DNA of 9,991 nucleotides, taken from assembly GCA_029934735.1 (NCBI GenBank), contig JAOZLR010000070.1, positions 1 through 9,991 of the forward strand. The letters are read 5' to 3'. The notes under the pieces are model-generated. The model was not told where the DNA came from, ran no database searches, and worked only from the letters and a program-made list of their open reading frames with translations. The position numbers and the translations under genes were made by a program. The DNA is from Bacteroidales bacterium. GTDB taxonomy: Bacteria; Bacteroidota; Bacteroidia; Bacteroidales; JAADJA01. Numbering within the stretch: the first letter of the stretch is position 1; every line of letters begins with the position of its first letter. This document shows, piece by piece, positions 1 through 7,587 of this stretch.

Positions 1-1457
1 TCAGGGGCCTTGTAACAACTCAAAATATCGATGAACATATTGCTTTTGCAAAACAAGCCGGATTCAGGCAAATGGTTATATATTACCCGAGCTTTGCAAG
101 TTCCATGGGACATTTTACCTGGAGGCCAGTGTATCCTAACGGCATGGAAGATTTGAAAGAAATTACACAAAAAATCAGAGATGCCGGAATGTTACCGGGC
201 TTTCATATTCATTATAATAAAGCGCAGATAAACGATCCCTATGTTACTCCTATCCCTGATACGCGTTTAAATTTAAGACGGATTTTTACATTGCGGGAAA
301 ACCTTGAAAAGGGTGCAACTACTTTAATTGTAGAAGAAAATCCTGCCGGTTGTACGCTGGAAAAAGGAAGGCGGATGTTGAAAATTGGAACAGAGATAAT
401 TTCGTATGAAAACTATACAACCAAACCACCATACAGATTTTTAAATTGTAAAAGAGGAGCTTTAAATACAACTCCCGAAAAGCAGAAAAGAGCTGCGATG
501 CTCGGATTGTTGGATATTGATTTTTGGCCAATTTTTGTTCGCTTTAACCAAAACACAGATATTCAGGAGGAAGTTGCTGAAAGAGTTGCAAATATTACTG
601 ACGAATGTGGGTTCAGATTTATTTATTATGATGGTGCGGAAGATGTAAACCGTCCATATTGGTACAATGTTACAAAAGCTCAACTGGCAGTTTTCGATGC
701 CCTCAAAACAAAAACTATTTTTTCTGAAGGGGCACAAAAATCGCATTTTGGCTGGCATATTTTAACTCGCGGAAATGCCTTCGATACATTCCGCCCCGAA
801 GATATTAAAGAAGCTACCCGTAAGTATCCAATCGAAGCAATAAAAATGATCTCGAATGATTTTAGCGCGATTGATTTCGGCTGGGTGAAATACGAGTTGC
901 CAGGTAAAGAGACAATTGGCCTTCAACCCGATATGCTTGAATATGTTACCAGTCGGGCTGCAGCATGGAATTCAATTATTTCTTTAGGGGGGCATCTTGA
1001 GAGTATTAAAGCTCATCCAAGAACGGCTGATAATCTTGAAGTAATCCGCAGGTGGGAAGATGTTCGGGCAACTGACTTTCTTACACAAGAACAAAAAGAA
1101 AGCCTTAAAAACGAAATGCAGGAACATATTCTTTTAATAAATGAAAAAGGGGATTTTGAATTAGTACCCTATAAACAAATTGAAAATGTGGCAAATGGAA
1201 ATAAAAATGTACGGGCATTTATTTTCGAGAGGAATAATAAAACCTGGGTTGTTTACTGGCATACTTCAGGTGAAGGTAACTTAGAGCTGGATATTGATGC
1301 AAAAAATATGACTTTGTATAAAGAGTTGGGAACCGAAATACCTGTTCAGCAAAATAACAATAAAGTCACTTTGCCTGTCGGAGAACGGCGTTATATTGAG
1401 TTTAATTTATCAGGAAAAGAGGTGTTGGATTTATTTGCCAATGTGGGTTTAAAATAG
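1..1457 (+). CDS. TIM-barrel glycoside-hydrolase-like protein (5' partial)
   Basis: The gene runs off the left edge. The reading frame is open from base 3 and encodes 23 residues before the Met at 72, including a beta-alpha-type stretch (IAFAKQAGFRQMVIYY), so that Met is internal and the true start and any signal peptide lie outside. Counting from the Met at 72, alternating strands and helices suggest a (beta/alpha)8 barrel. Residues about 80-145 look like a small beta-rich insertion (IGTEIISYEN, then CKRGALNTTP). The barrel resumes with IDFWPIFVRF, and strand ends carry YYDG (Asp187) and FSEG (Glu219), which are plausible catalytic acids. Residues about 365-461 look like a C-terminal beta-sandwich. 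This architecture fits a retaining or inverting glycosidase, but I cannot assign a CAZy family. The gene is followed after 50 bases by an epimerase-type gene, which supports a role in sugar release. The fold call is moderate; catalytic residues and substrate are inference. Confidence 0.6.
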   Translation, partial: RGLVTTQNIDEHIAFAKQAGFRQMVIYYPSFASSMGHFTWRPVYPNGMEDLKEITQKIRDAGMLPGFHIHYNKAQINDPYVTPIPDTRLNLRRIFTLRENLEKGATTLIVEENPAGCTLEKGRRMLKIGTEIISYENYTTKPPYRFLNCKRGALNTTPEKQKRAAMLGLLDIDFWPIFVRFNQNTDIQEEVAERVANITDECGFRFIYYDGAEDVNRPYWYNVTKAQLAVFDALKTKTIFSEGAQKSHFGWHILTRGNAFDTFRPEDIKEATRKYPIEAIKMISNDFSAIDFGWVKYELPGKETIGLQPDMLEYVTSRAAAWNSIISLGGHLESIKAHPRTADNLEVIRRWEDVRATDFLTQEQKESLKNEMQEHILLINEKGDFELVPYKQIENVANGNKNVRAFIFERNNKTWVVYWHTSGEGNLELDIDAKNMTLYKELGTEIPVQQNNNKVTLPVGERRYIEFNLSGKEVLDLFANVGLK

Positions 1458-1507
1458 TATTGAAATCAAAATTAATTATTTATTAAATTATTAAAAATTA
1501 GAAAGTT

Positions 1508-2386
1508 ATGATGAAAGTGACATGCGGTTTTACAATCCCAATTACAAAGTATGGCCTTCCGCCAAGTGTTGATAATATCCTTAAAGTGATGGGAGAAATC
1601 TCTGAAGCCGGTTTTGATACCATGGAGATGGAAATTGTTGCCGGGGAATATCAGGATTATATAGACAACTGGGACAGAATAATCAATCGTTCGAAAGAGT
1701 TGAGCCTTGAAGTTGTTAGTATTATGGCAGTTACCTATGATATTTTTTCCTTGGATAAAGAGAAGAGTAATAAGGCAATTGAAGACTACGCGAAAATATG
1801 CGAGATGACTGCAGAAATAGGTGCTAAAATGACAACCAATTGTTTCTATCTTCCTCCTGAAATGGTGCCCGAAGAGAGAACTTCTTATTACCATGGCGGT
1901 CCGTCTATTTCTGTTAAAGTTGACGATGGTTTTAAATGGGCAGATTTAAGGGCACACGTTATCAGCCAGTTAGGAAAGGCATCAGAAATTGCTACTAAAA
2001 ATGGCTTGACCTTTGCAATGGAAATGCGGGCCGGGGATTTTATCTCTTCAGTTGATGGTATTATCAGTTTATATAAGGACAGTGGACTTGACAATGTAGG
2101 AATGGTCTATGATGTTGCTCACGCACACGCAATTAGCGAATATCTCGACTTGGGTATTTACAAACTTGGCGATTATCTGAAACTGGTCCACCTTTCCGAT
2201 AACGACGGAACCCGCCCGTATCATTACGAACCGGGAAAAGGAAATATCGATTTCAAAAATATTATTGACACCCTTAAAAAGGTTGGTTACAATGGCAACG
2301 TTGTTATCGACATTAGCGGAATTGACAATATTATGGATGAGGCAGTAAAAATGAAAGATATGATCGGGAAATTAATTGCTGAATAA
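1508..2386 (+). CDS. Sugar phosphate isomerase/epimerase (xylose-isomerase-like TIM barrel)
   Basis: This 292-residue protein has no signal peptide and is probably cytoplasmic. It matches the AP-endonuclease-2/xylose-isomerase-like TIM-barrel superfamily, whose members epimerise or isomerise ketoses and keto-sugars using a divalent metal. Visible family marks are EMR (Glu172), YDVAHAHA (Asp202, His205), LVHLSDND (His228) and EPGKGNIDF, the usual loop before the last barrel strand. The fourth metal ligand is normally Glu in the last strand; here that place reads VVIDIS (Asp268), a conservative but unusual change. Its length is normal for the family. The start could be 1508 or the adjacent ATG at 1511; both follow an A-rich leader. 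The gene lies between a glycoside-hydrolase-like gene and a second, divergent member of the same superfamily, which suggests successive steps in one sugar pathway. The exact substrate cannot be read from the sequence. Confidence 0.85.
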   Translation: MMKVTCGFTIPITKYGLPPSVDNILKVMGEISEAGFDTMEMEIVAGEYQDYIDNWDRIINRSKELSLEVVSIMAVTYDIFSLDKEKSNKAIEDYAKICEMTAEIGAKMTTNCFYLPPEMVPEERTSYYHGGPSISVKVDDGFKWADLRAHVISQLGKASEIATKNGLTFAMEMRAGDFISSVDGIISLYKDSGLDNVGMVYDVAHAHAISEYLDLGIYKLGDYLKLVHLSDNDGTRPYHYEPGKGNIDFKNIIDTLKKVGYNGNVVIDISGIDNIMDEAVKMKDMIGKLIAE

Positions 2387-2395
2387 TATTTGAAT

Positions 2396-2431
2396 AGTAT
2401 CTTGCAGGGATTCTTACACCTGCAGGATATT
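2396..2431 (+). promoter_or_regulatory. Intergenic RNA hairpin between the two epimerase genes
   Basis: Bases 2399-2408 (atcttgcagg) pair with 2419-2428 (cctgcaggat) as ten base pairs including one G-U wobble, around a ten-base loop. The stem can extend outward to 2396/2431 with A-T, G-U and T-A pairs. It occupies about half of the 74-base gap, the largest in the window. No uniform T tract follows, so it does not look like a strong intrinsic terminator. A partial attenuator, an mRNA-processing or stability element, or a protein-binding dyad are all possible. The pairing is read directly; the function is inference. Confidence 0.45.
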
Positions 2432-2460
2432 TCATATTACTCACTTATAAAACTGATAAA

Positions 2461-3309
2461 ATGAAACTTAGTTATTCCACAAAATTATACTACAATTACA
2501 GACTTGAAGATACAATCAGGCGAGGGGCAAAATTTGGTTATCCCGGCGTTGAAATCTGGGGCGGCAGGCCACACGCGTACTACAAAGATATGGACGCGGC
2601 AAGTATTACATCAATCAGAAAAGTTATTGACGAAACCGGAGTTGAAATTTCTGGTTTTATTCCGGCACAATTTGGGTATCCAACAAATTTATGCAGTCCG
2701 ATTAAAAGTTTGCGAGAAGACAGTGTCGAATACATCAAAAGAAGTATGGACACTTCGCTGGCACTAGGTTGCAAAAAAGTGAGTTTGTGCCCCGGCCGTA
2801 CACTTTACGGACAAGGCTACAAACAGGGAATGATTGATTTAGACGCCAGTCTTTCGGAGTTGGTAAATTATGCAATTCAAAAGGATGTTCTGCTTTTGTT
2901 AGAACCTGCACATATGTTAGAAAGCGACCTTATTTTAACTGTTGAAGACGGTGTGAGGATTATCAAAGACCGGAAATATGAAAATATGGGAATCGCCCTC
3001 GACACCGGGCATTGCCACGTAAATAAAGAGGTTCTTGTGGATACTGTTTATCTGCTGAAAAAGAAAAATATTCCGATGCACATTCATCTCGACGATAATA
3101 ATACCACTGCCGACCAGCATAAAATTCCGGGAGAAGGAACAATTGATTTTGTACCTTTTTTACAGGCTCTGATTGAAACCGGTTACGATGGATATTTAAC
3201 TGTTGAATTAGGCTTTGATTATACTGCCAATCCCGATGCAGCAGCGTACAAAAGCAGGAAGGCTGTTTTGTCTCTTCTCGAAGAAGCAAAGGCAAGTATG
3301 AATATTTAA
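2461..3309 (+). CDS. FrlC-like sugar phosphate isomerase/epimerase
   Basis: This 282-residue cytoplasmic TIM barrel belongs to the xylose-isomerase-like superfamily. The N-terminal stretch GYPGVEIWGGRPHA is, from memory, very close to the matching region of FrlC, the fructoselysine 3-epimerase of Escherichia coli. All four expected metal ligands can be placed: Glu148 in LLLEPAH, Asp181 in ALDTGHCH, His207 or His209 in MHIHLDD, and Glu249 in TVELGF. The loop HKIPGEGTIDF is also typical. The gene differs strongly from its upstream neighbour, so the two are paralogues with separate substrates rather than a recent duplication. The ATG at 2461 follows an A-rich leader (aaactgataaa) and gives a normal N terminus beginning in the first barrel strand. 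The family supports 3- or 4-epimerisation of a ketose or keto-sugar derivative. Fructoselysine itself is not supported because no frl-type deglycase or kinase is nearby. Confidence 0.87.
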   Translation: MKLSYSTKLYYNYRLEDTIRRGAKFGYPGVEIWGGRPHAYYKDMDAASITSIRKVIDETGVEISGFIPAQFGYPTNLCSPIKSLREDSVEYIKRSMDTSLALGCKKVSLCPGRTLYGQGYKQGMIDLDASLSELVNYAIQKDVLLLLEPAHMLESDLILTVEDGVRIIKDRKYENMGIALDTGHCHVNKEVLVDTVYLLKKKNIPMHIHLDDNNTTADQHKIPGEGTIDFVPFLQALIETGYDGYLTVELGFDYTANPDAAAYKSRKAVLSLLEEAKASMNI

Positions 3310-3329
3310 ATATTGTATCTTTAAAAATT

Positions 3330-4637
3330 ATGCAAAATTCAAACAAAACTATTTGGTTGTTAATGTTGGTATTGCTGGCATCGGCTTGTCAGAAAAAAGA
3401 GAACAAGGTAATTACATTCAAAGAAAATGGCTCATGGTGCTGGTTTCAGGATGAACGCGCCATTATTCATAATAACCATTTAATTATCGGATCGGTTGCC
3501 GACAGATACGGCAAAAATGGAGAGGCGGTTGATGGTAATATTGATGTAACCACTTATGACCTGGAAATAAATACCGATTTGGGAACTTTTGTTTTGTTTG
3601 AAAAATCGGTTGCTGACGATCATAATGCGCCGGCTTTCCTGAGATTATCAAATGGGCGTTTTTTATCTGTTTATGCCCAACATAATGATGATAGTCTGAT
3701 CCGTTGCCGGTTATCAAGGGAAAATAGTTCGCTTGAATGGGAAGCAGAACAAACTATTATAGGCACGGATAAAGTTACATATTCCAATGCCTATTTTCTT
3801 CAGTCAGAAAATAATGGGAAAGGAAGAATTTATGATTTTTACAGGGGAAAAGACAGGAGCCCTCATTATATTTATTCTGACGATTTAGGCAAAAGCTGGC
3901 AGACCGGTTATAAAATGTTGTGGTTTGAAGAGAACTGGCCTTATGTTAGATACAATTCTGATGGGAAAACAAAAATACACTTTATTAGCTCTGAAAGCCA
4001 TCCGAGATTTTGGGATAACAGTATTTATCACGGGTATTTTGAAAATGGGAAAGTTTATAATTCGAAGGGAAATTTAATTGGCGATTTAAAAGACGGACCG
4101 GTTCATCCAACAAAATTAACAAAAGTGTTTCAGGGAGATTCGATGAACAATGCATGGACTGTTGACATTCAACTTGATAAAAATGAAATGCCTTACATTG
4201 CTTATTCGGTGAGAAAGGATATAGACCATTTTTCGTATCGCTACGCACGATGGGATGGTAATTTGTGGAAGGATTATTTTCTTGCTTATGCAGGAAGGGC
4301 ACTTTACGAAAAGGAGTTTCATTACACCGGGTTGCTTGCTTTGGATCCCGACAATACGGATATCGTTTATATTTCAACCGATGCACATCCGGTAACAGAA
4401 GCTCCATTAATTAGCAGTGCCGACAACGAACGGCATTATGAAATTTTCAGGGGAACGACCACCAACTCGGGACAAACCTGGAGTTGGGAAGCGATAACAC
4501 AGAACTCAATTCACGACAATTTGCGCCCGATTATGCCAAAAGGGAATGAGAAATTTAAGGTGCTGCTTTGGCTAAAAGGTTCAATAAAAAGTTATCAGGA
4601 TTATAATTTTGATGTTGTGGGAATCATCAATCCGTAA
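3330..4637 (+). CDS. BNR_4 beta-propeller lipoprotein, possible polysaccharide lyase
   Basis: This 435-residue exported protein starts with a lipoprotein signal peptide; the lipobox LASAC places the lipidated Cys at residue 20. The mature part begins with the BNR_4 hallmark GSWCWFQDERA (residues 34-44) and continues as repeated beta-blades, with Asp-box-like pieces such as SDDLGKSW (183-190) and TNSGQTW (378-384). His98 in DDHNAP and His118 in YAQHND lie 20 residues apart, a spacing I recall for the active-site histidines of the PL25 ulvan lyase; PL24 is similar. Seven-bladed propellers of this type also include rhamnose-glucuronate-acting enzymes (PL42, formerly GH145), so a rhamnose-uronate bond is a reasonable guess. 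Other BNR_4 proteins have no known activity. It is probably anchored to a membrane facing the periplasm or outside. It starts 20 bases after the FrlC-like gene. The fold is confident; catalysis is inference. Confidence 0.75.
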   Translation: MQNSNKTIWLLMLVLLASACQKKENKVITFKENGSWCWFQDERAIIHNNHLIIGSVADRYGKNGEAVDGNIDVTTYDLEINTDLGTFVLFEKSVADDHNAPAFLRLSNGRFLSVYAQHNDDSLIRCRLSRENSSLEWEAEQTIIGTDKVTYSNAYFLQSENNGKGRIYDFYRGKDRSPHYIYSDDLGKSWQTGYKMLWFEENWPYVRYNSDGKTKIHFISSESHPRFWDNSIYHGYFENGKVYNSKGNLIGDLKDGPVHPTKLTKVFQGDSMNNAWTVDIQLDKNEMPYIAYSVRKDIDHFSYRYARWDGNLWKDYFLAYAGRALYEKEFHYTGLLALDPDNTDIVYISTDAHPVTEAPLISSADNERHYEIFRGTTTNSGQTWSWEAITQNSIHDNLRPIMPKGNEKFKVLLWLKGSIKSYQDYNFDVVGIINP

Positions 4638-4661
4638 ATCAATTATTGATAAAACTTATTT

Positions 4662-6209
4662 ATGATGCTAAACTTATTTAATATTTTTTTAAAAGCTAAG
4701 CCCGTATTTATTGTTCTGTTTACTTTTTCTTTTGGGATATTATTTGGCAATTTATCAAATGCCCAATCGCTAAAAGCAGGTACCGGTAAAAGTAATATTA
4801 CTGCCGATTGTGGAAATGTACACGATTCCTTGTTCGTAAAAGTACTGGTCCTTAAAAATAAAAAAACCAAGCTTGCAATTATTACACTCGATGCAATTAC
4901 AGTTGGGGGTATTGGCGATATTCCTGATAACTATTTTGAGAATATCAGGAAACGGTTTCGTGAGGAGTTTGAAATTGATAATGTCCTTGTGAGTGCATCC
5001 CACAATCATTACGATGGTTTTTTAAATGGTGGCGGAAAACTTGTTGATAATGTTGAAGAGAAAACGATTGAGGCAGTGGCAATTGCCCTGAAAAATTTTG
5101 AGTCAGTAAAAGTAGGTGCCGGAAGTGGATTTGAAAATCGTATCTCGATGAACCGCCGTATTAAACTGAAGGATGGGAGCGTATTTACAATCCGCCATGC
5201 CAATCCGAATATGCCCGATGACGAAGTTGTGGGTATTGGCGAAATTGATCCTGAAATTGGAATTCTACGAATCGACAGATATGACGGAACTTCGAAAGCT
5301 GTTGTGTATAATTTTGCTTGCCATCCGTACACAGGTTTGCCCGGCAAAGGTGTAACTGCCGAGTACCCGGGTTTTGCTTCGAAGGAGATTGAAGACAATC
5401 TCGGCAACGGAACAATGGCATTCTTTTTACAGGGGGCCACCGGTAATATCACCGAGATATTATATAAGAATGTTAGTGATTACCGCGATTGCGAACCCTT
5501 TGGAAGAATGCTTGGGGCAAGCACTTTAAAGGGGTTTCGGGAGATTGAAACTTCAAAAGCAAAACAATTCTCTGTAATATCAAAAACAATAGAACTGCCT
5601 TTGCGACAAGACATTTCGGAGTATATAAAAGAGTTGGAAATGAAGGAGCAGGAGCTGCTTGCTTCCCTTAGGTCAACCAGTCTTAATATGAAAACGTTTA
5701 TTCCATTGTATATTAAATATGCGCTTTCGCCAGATTATCCTTCCTATTATTCGTACCGGTATTTGCACGAAGAGAAAGAAGGAATTGAAGGGTTGACAAC
5801 AGTGGATAAGGAGAACAGAAGTAACATTGAAAAGTATATTCAAAATATGCGCGCGATGGATAAACTGGCGCAAATACAGGAGAATAAAGCATTCCTCAAA
5901 ATCAAACAGGGCGAAATTGAAAAGACCAATAAAAAAACAATCTCCACAGAAATCGAGGGAATTCGAATTGGCGACTTTGTGCTTGTTACATTTCCGGGAG
6001 AACCTTTTGCTGAAATTGGCTTAAACATTAAAGAGAAATCACCCTATAAATACACTTTTCTGGCAGGCTACTCAAATGGTTATATGCATTATGCACCAAC
6101 AGCAGACTCCTACAAAGAGTGGGGTTACGAAGTAATGAACTGCATTTTGGCTCCCGAGTGGCAAGCCATTTATGAACAGGAAATTCAGAAAATAATTAAA
6201 AAGTTATAA
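4662..6209 (+). CDS. Exported neutral/alkaline-ceramidase-fold hydrolase
   Basis: This 515-residue protein has a signal peptide: a hydrophobic stretch at residues 14-30 and likely cleavage near SNAQ (about residue 35). It resembles the N-terminal catalytic domain of neutral/alkaline non-lysosomal ceramidases, zinc amidohydrolases. Visible zinc-site candidates are SASHNHYDG (His114, His116), FACHPY (His221), FPGEPFAE (Glu447) and the Tyr-rich NGYMHYAPT (Tyr474 or Tyr477). The segment QGATGNITE (258-266) matches the motif carrying the nucleophilic Ser in true ceramidases, with Thr264 near that position. The C-terminal beta domain of longer ceramidases is absent; the protein ends soon after the Tyr motif. 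Residues about 315-425 form a charged, helix-rich insertion. Within a glycan cluster it more likely removes an amide or ester group from a sugar than acts on sphingolipids, but that is inference. The start may be 4662 or 4665. The next gene starts ten bases after the stop. Confidence 0.8.
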   Translation: MMLNLFNIFLKAKPVFIVLFTFSFGILFGNLSNAQSLKAGTGKSNITADCGNVHDSLFVKVLVLKNKKTKLAIITLDAITVGGIGDIPDNYFENIRKRFREEFEIDNVLVSASHNHYDGFLNGGGKLVDNVEEKTIEAVAIALKNFESVKVGAGSGFENRISMNRRIKLKDGSVFTIRHANPNMPDDEVVGIGEIDPEIGILRIDRYDGTSKAVVYNFACHPYTGLPGKGVTAEYPGFASKEIEDNLGNGTMAFFLQGATGNITEILYKNVSDYRDCEPFGRMLGASTLKGFREIETSKAKQFSVISKTIELPLRQDISEYIKELEMKEQELLASLRSTSLNMKTFIPLYIKYALSPDYPSYYSYRYLHEEKEGIEGLTTVDKENRSNIEKYIQNMRAMDKLAQIQENKAFLKIKQGEIEKTNKKTISTEIEGIRIGDFVLVTFPGEPFAEIGLNIKEKSPYKYTFLAGYSNGYMHYAPTADSYKEWGYEVMNCILAPEWQAIYEQEIQKIIKKL

Positions 6210-6219
6210 TAATTAAGTT

Positions 6220-7569
6220 ATGAAAAAATTATTACCAGTTTTCCTGACATTAGTTTTAATTGTATTTAGTAATTGTTCCAATCACAATAGTGGTAATACT
6301 TTTCATATTAAGAAGGGTGGATTTGATAATATTACCCCCAATCAGTTTAAAGGCAGTGATATAGAAAGAATTCAGGCGGCTATTACAGAAGCAGAGGGAA
6401 AAACAAACAAAATATTTATTCCAGCAAGAAACTCTAATGGCACTAACAAATGGCTGATAGATAGAGCTATATTGTTGCCCAGTAACATAACAGTTATTCT
6501 TGATAATTGTACTATTCAATTATCGGATTCATGCAGAGATAATATGTTTCGAAGTGATAATGTGGGAAGAGGAATTGTCAATCCGGAATGGAATTATCAC
6601 ATTGCCCTGATAGGTATTGGGGATGTAGTTCTAAAAGGTGCTGATAATCCAAGGGCTACCGGAGACGGAGGGGTATCAATCTTTTTGGATCCCGGTGCCG
6701 AAGGAAGCTGGAGTGCCAGTTACGGTAGTGATGCAGGAAAAGAGGGAACAAAGCAAAAAGGGGATTGGCGCAATATCATGATTCTTATGGGCTATGTGGA
6801 TGGTTTCGAAATGAAAAATTTCAGGATAGAGAAAGGCCATGCGTGGGCTGTCAGCTTTGAAAGAACCCATAATGCTGTTATTTCTGATATTCATATTAAT
6901 AATCCTGAAGAGATTGTGGTTAATGGAACACCTGTTCTGGTTAGAAACAGGGATGGAATAGATCTTCGTCAGGGATGTAAGAATTTCCGCATAAATAGTG
7001 TTTCCGGAAAAACAGGTGATGATTTTATTGCACTTTCAAATCTTGATACAAGAAAAACAGACTATAATAATTGTGGAACATTACAATCTACGATGGTAAC
7101 TATGGAAGGATGGAGGGGTCCGGAAGATGATATTGAACAAATTTTCATTACAAATATAAACTGTACCTCTATGTTCAGGGGAATTGCGATAAGGACAAGT
7201 GATAGTGCCAGTATTAATAATGTATATATTGACGGATTGATTACAAGAAAATGGTATGGCGGTTCTCATAACTCAGTGTTGGTTGGTGGCAAAGGTTATG
7301 GAAAACCTTCTTTACCTGGCAGAATTAATAATATTCATGCCATGAACATAGTGGGTAACGGCTATTCACTAATTCATATTGAAGCTCCTATTGAAAATTG
7401 TACATTTATGAATGGTATATACAATGGACAAAGTGGACAATATAGTGGTGACGGGAAACCAATTACATACAATCTTGATAAAAATACAAGCCCTAATCAA
7501 ATATCCAATATTGATAAGGATAAAGTTAGAAATGTAGTGTTAAAGAACATGATAAGTATTATTGATTAA
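6220..7569 (+). CDS. GH28-like parallel beta-helix protein (polygalacturonase-related), exported
   Basis: This 449-residue protein has an N-terminal signal (basic MKK, then a hydrophobic stretch). Cys19 in FSNCS could be lipidated, though Phe and Asn make the lipobox imperfect; a cleaved secretory signal is the alternative. The body shows Asn-rich, strand-turn repeats typical of a right-handed beta-helix. Two motifs of family GH28 are visible: NRDGID (243-248, normally NTD) and GDDFIAL (266-272, containing the Asp pair). A segment GIAIRTS (321-327) may stand for the Arg-Ile-Lys motif. The GHG motif expected between the DD and RIK motifs is missing; that stretch is GWRGPEDD followed by strands. 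It may therefore act on a non-galacturonan substrate or by an altered mechanism. It follows the ceramidase-fold gene by ten bases, so the two exported proteins are almost certainly co-transcribed. Fold assignment is good; polygalacturonase activity is doubtful. Confidence 0.77.
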   Translation: MKKLLPVFLTLVLIVFSNCSNHNSGNTFHIKKGGFDNITPNQFKGSDIERIQAAITEAEGKTNKIFIPARNSNGTNKWLIDRAILLPSNITVILDNCTIQLSDSCRDNMFRSDNVGRGIVNPEWNYHIALIGIGDVVLKGADNPRATGDGGVSIFLDPGAEGSWSASYGSDAGKEGTKQKGDWRNIMILMGYVDGFEMKNFRIEKGHAWAVSFERTHNAVISDIHINNPEEIVVNGTPVLVRNRDGIDLRQGCKNFRINSVSGKTGDDFIALSNLDTRKTDYNNCGTLQSTMVTMEGWRGPEDDIEQIFITNINCTSMFRGIAIRTSDSASINNVYIDGLITRKWYGGSHNSVLVGGKGYGKPSLPGRINNIHAMNIVGNGYSLIHIEAPIENCTFMNGIYNGQSGQYSGDGKPITYNLDKNTSPNQISNIDKDKVRNVVLKNMISIID

Positions 7570-7587
7570 TAGTAAAATCATAAGAAT

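Noticed and set aside
72..74. Met codon as the start of the first gene
   Set aside because: The frame is open to base 3 and the upstream residues look like a beta-alpha unit of the same barrel, so this is an internal Met in a truncated gene.
1472..1894. Minus-strand reading frame of 140 codons
   Set aside because: It overlaps the first epimerase gene in antisense and has a composition typical of a shadow frame.
2461..3309. Fructoselysine 3-epimerase (FrlC) as a specific functional call
   Set aside because: Only the family resemblance is supported; the deglycase and kinase genes of the fructoselysine pathway are not present nearby.
3316..3323. tatcttta as a Bacteroidota -7 promoter element (TAnnTTTG)
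   Set aside because: One defined base mismatches, no matching -33 TTTG is seen at the right distance, and the 20-base gap fits co-transcription better.
4638..4650. Small dyad atcaa-tta-ttgat after the BNR_4 gene
   Set aside because: Only five A/T-rich base pairs with a three-base loop and no T tract; it is expected by chance in such DNA.
5009..5452. Minus-strand reading frame of 147 codons
   Set aside because: It is antisense to the ceramidase-fold gene across conserved motifs and shows no recognisable domain or leader.
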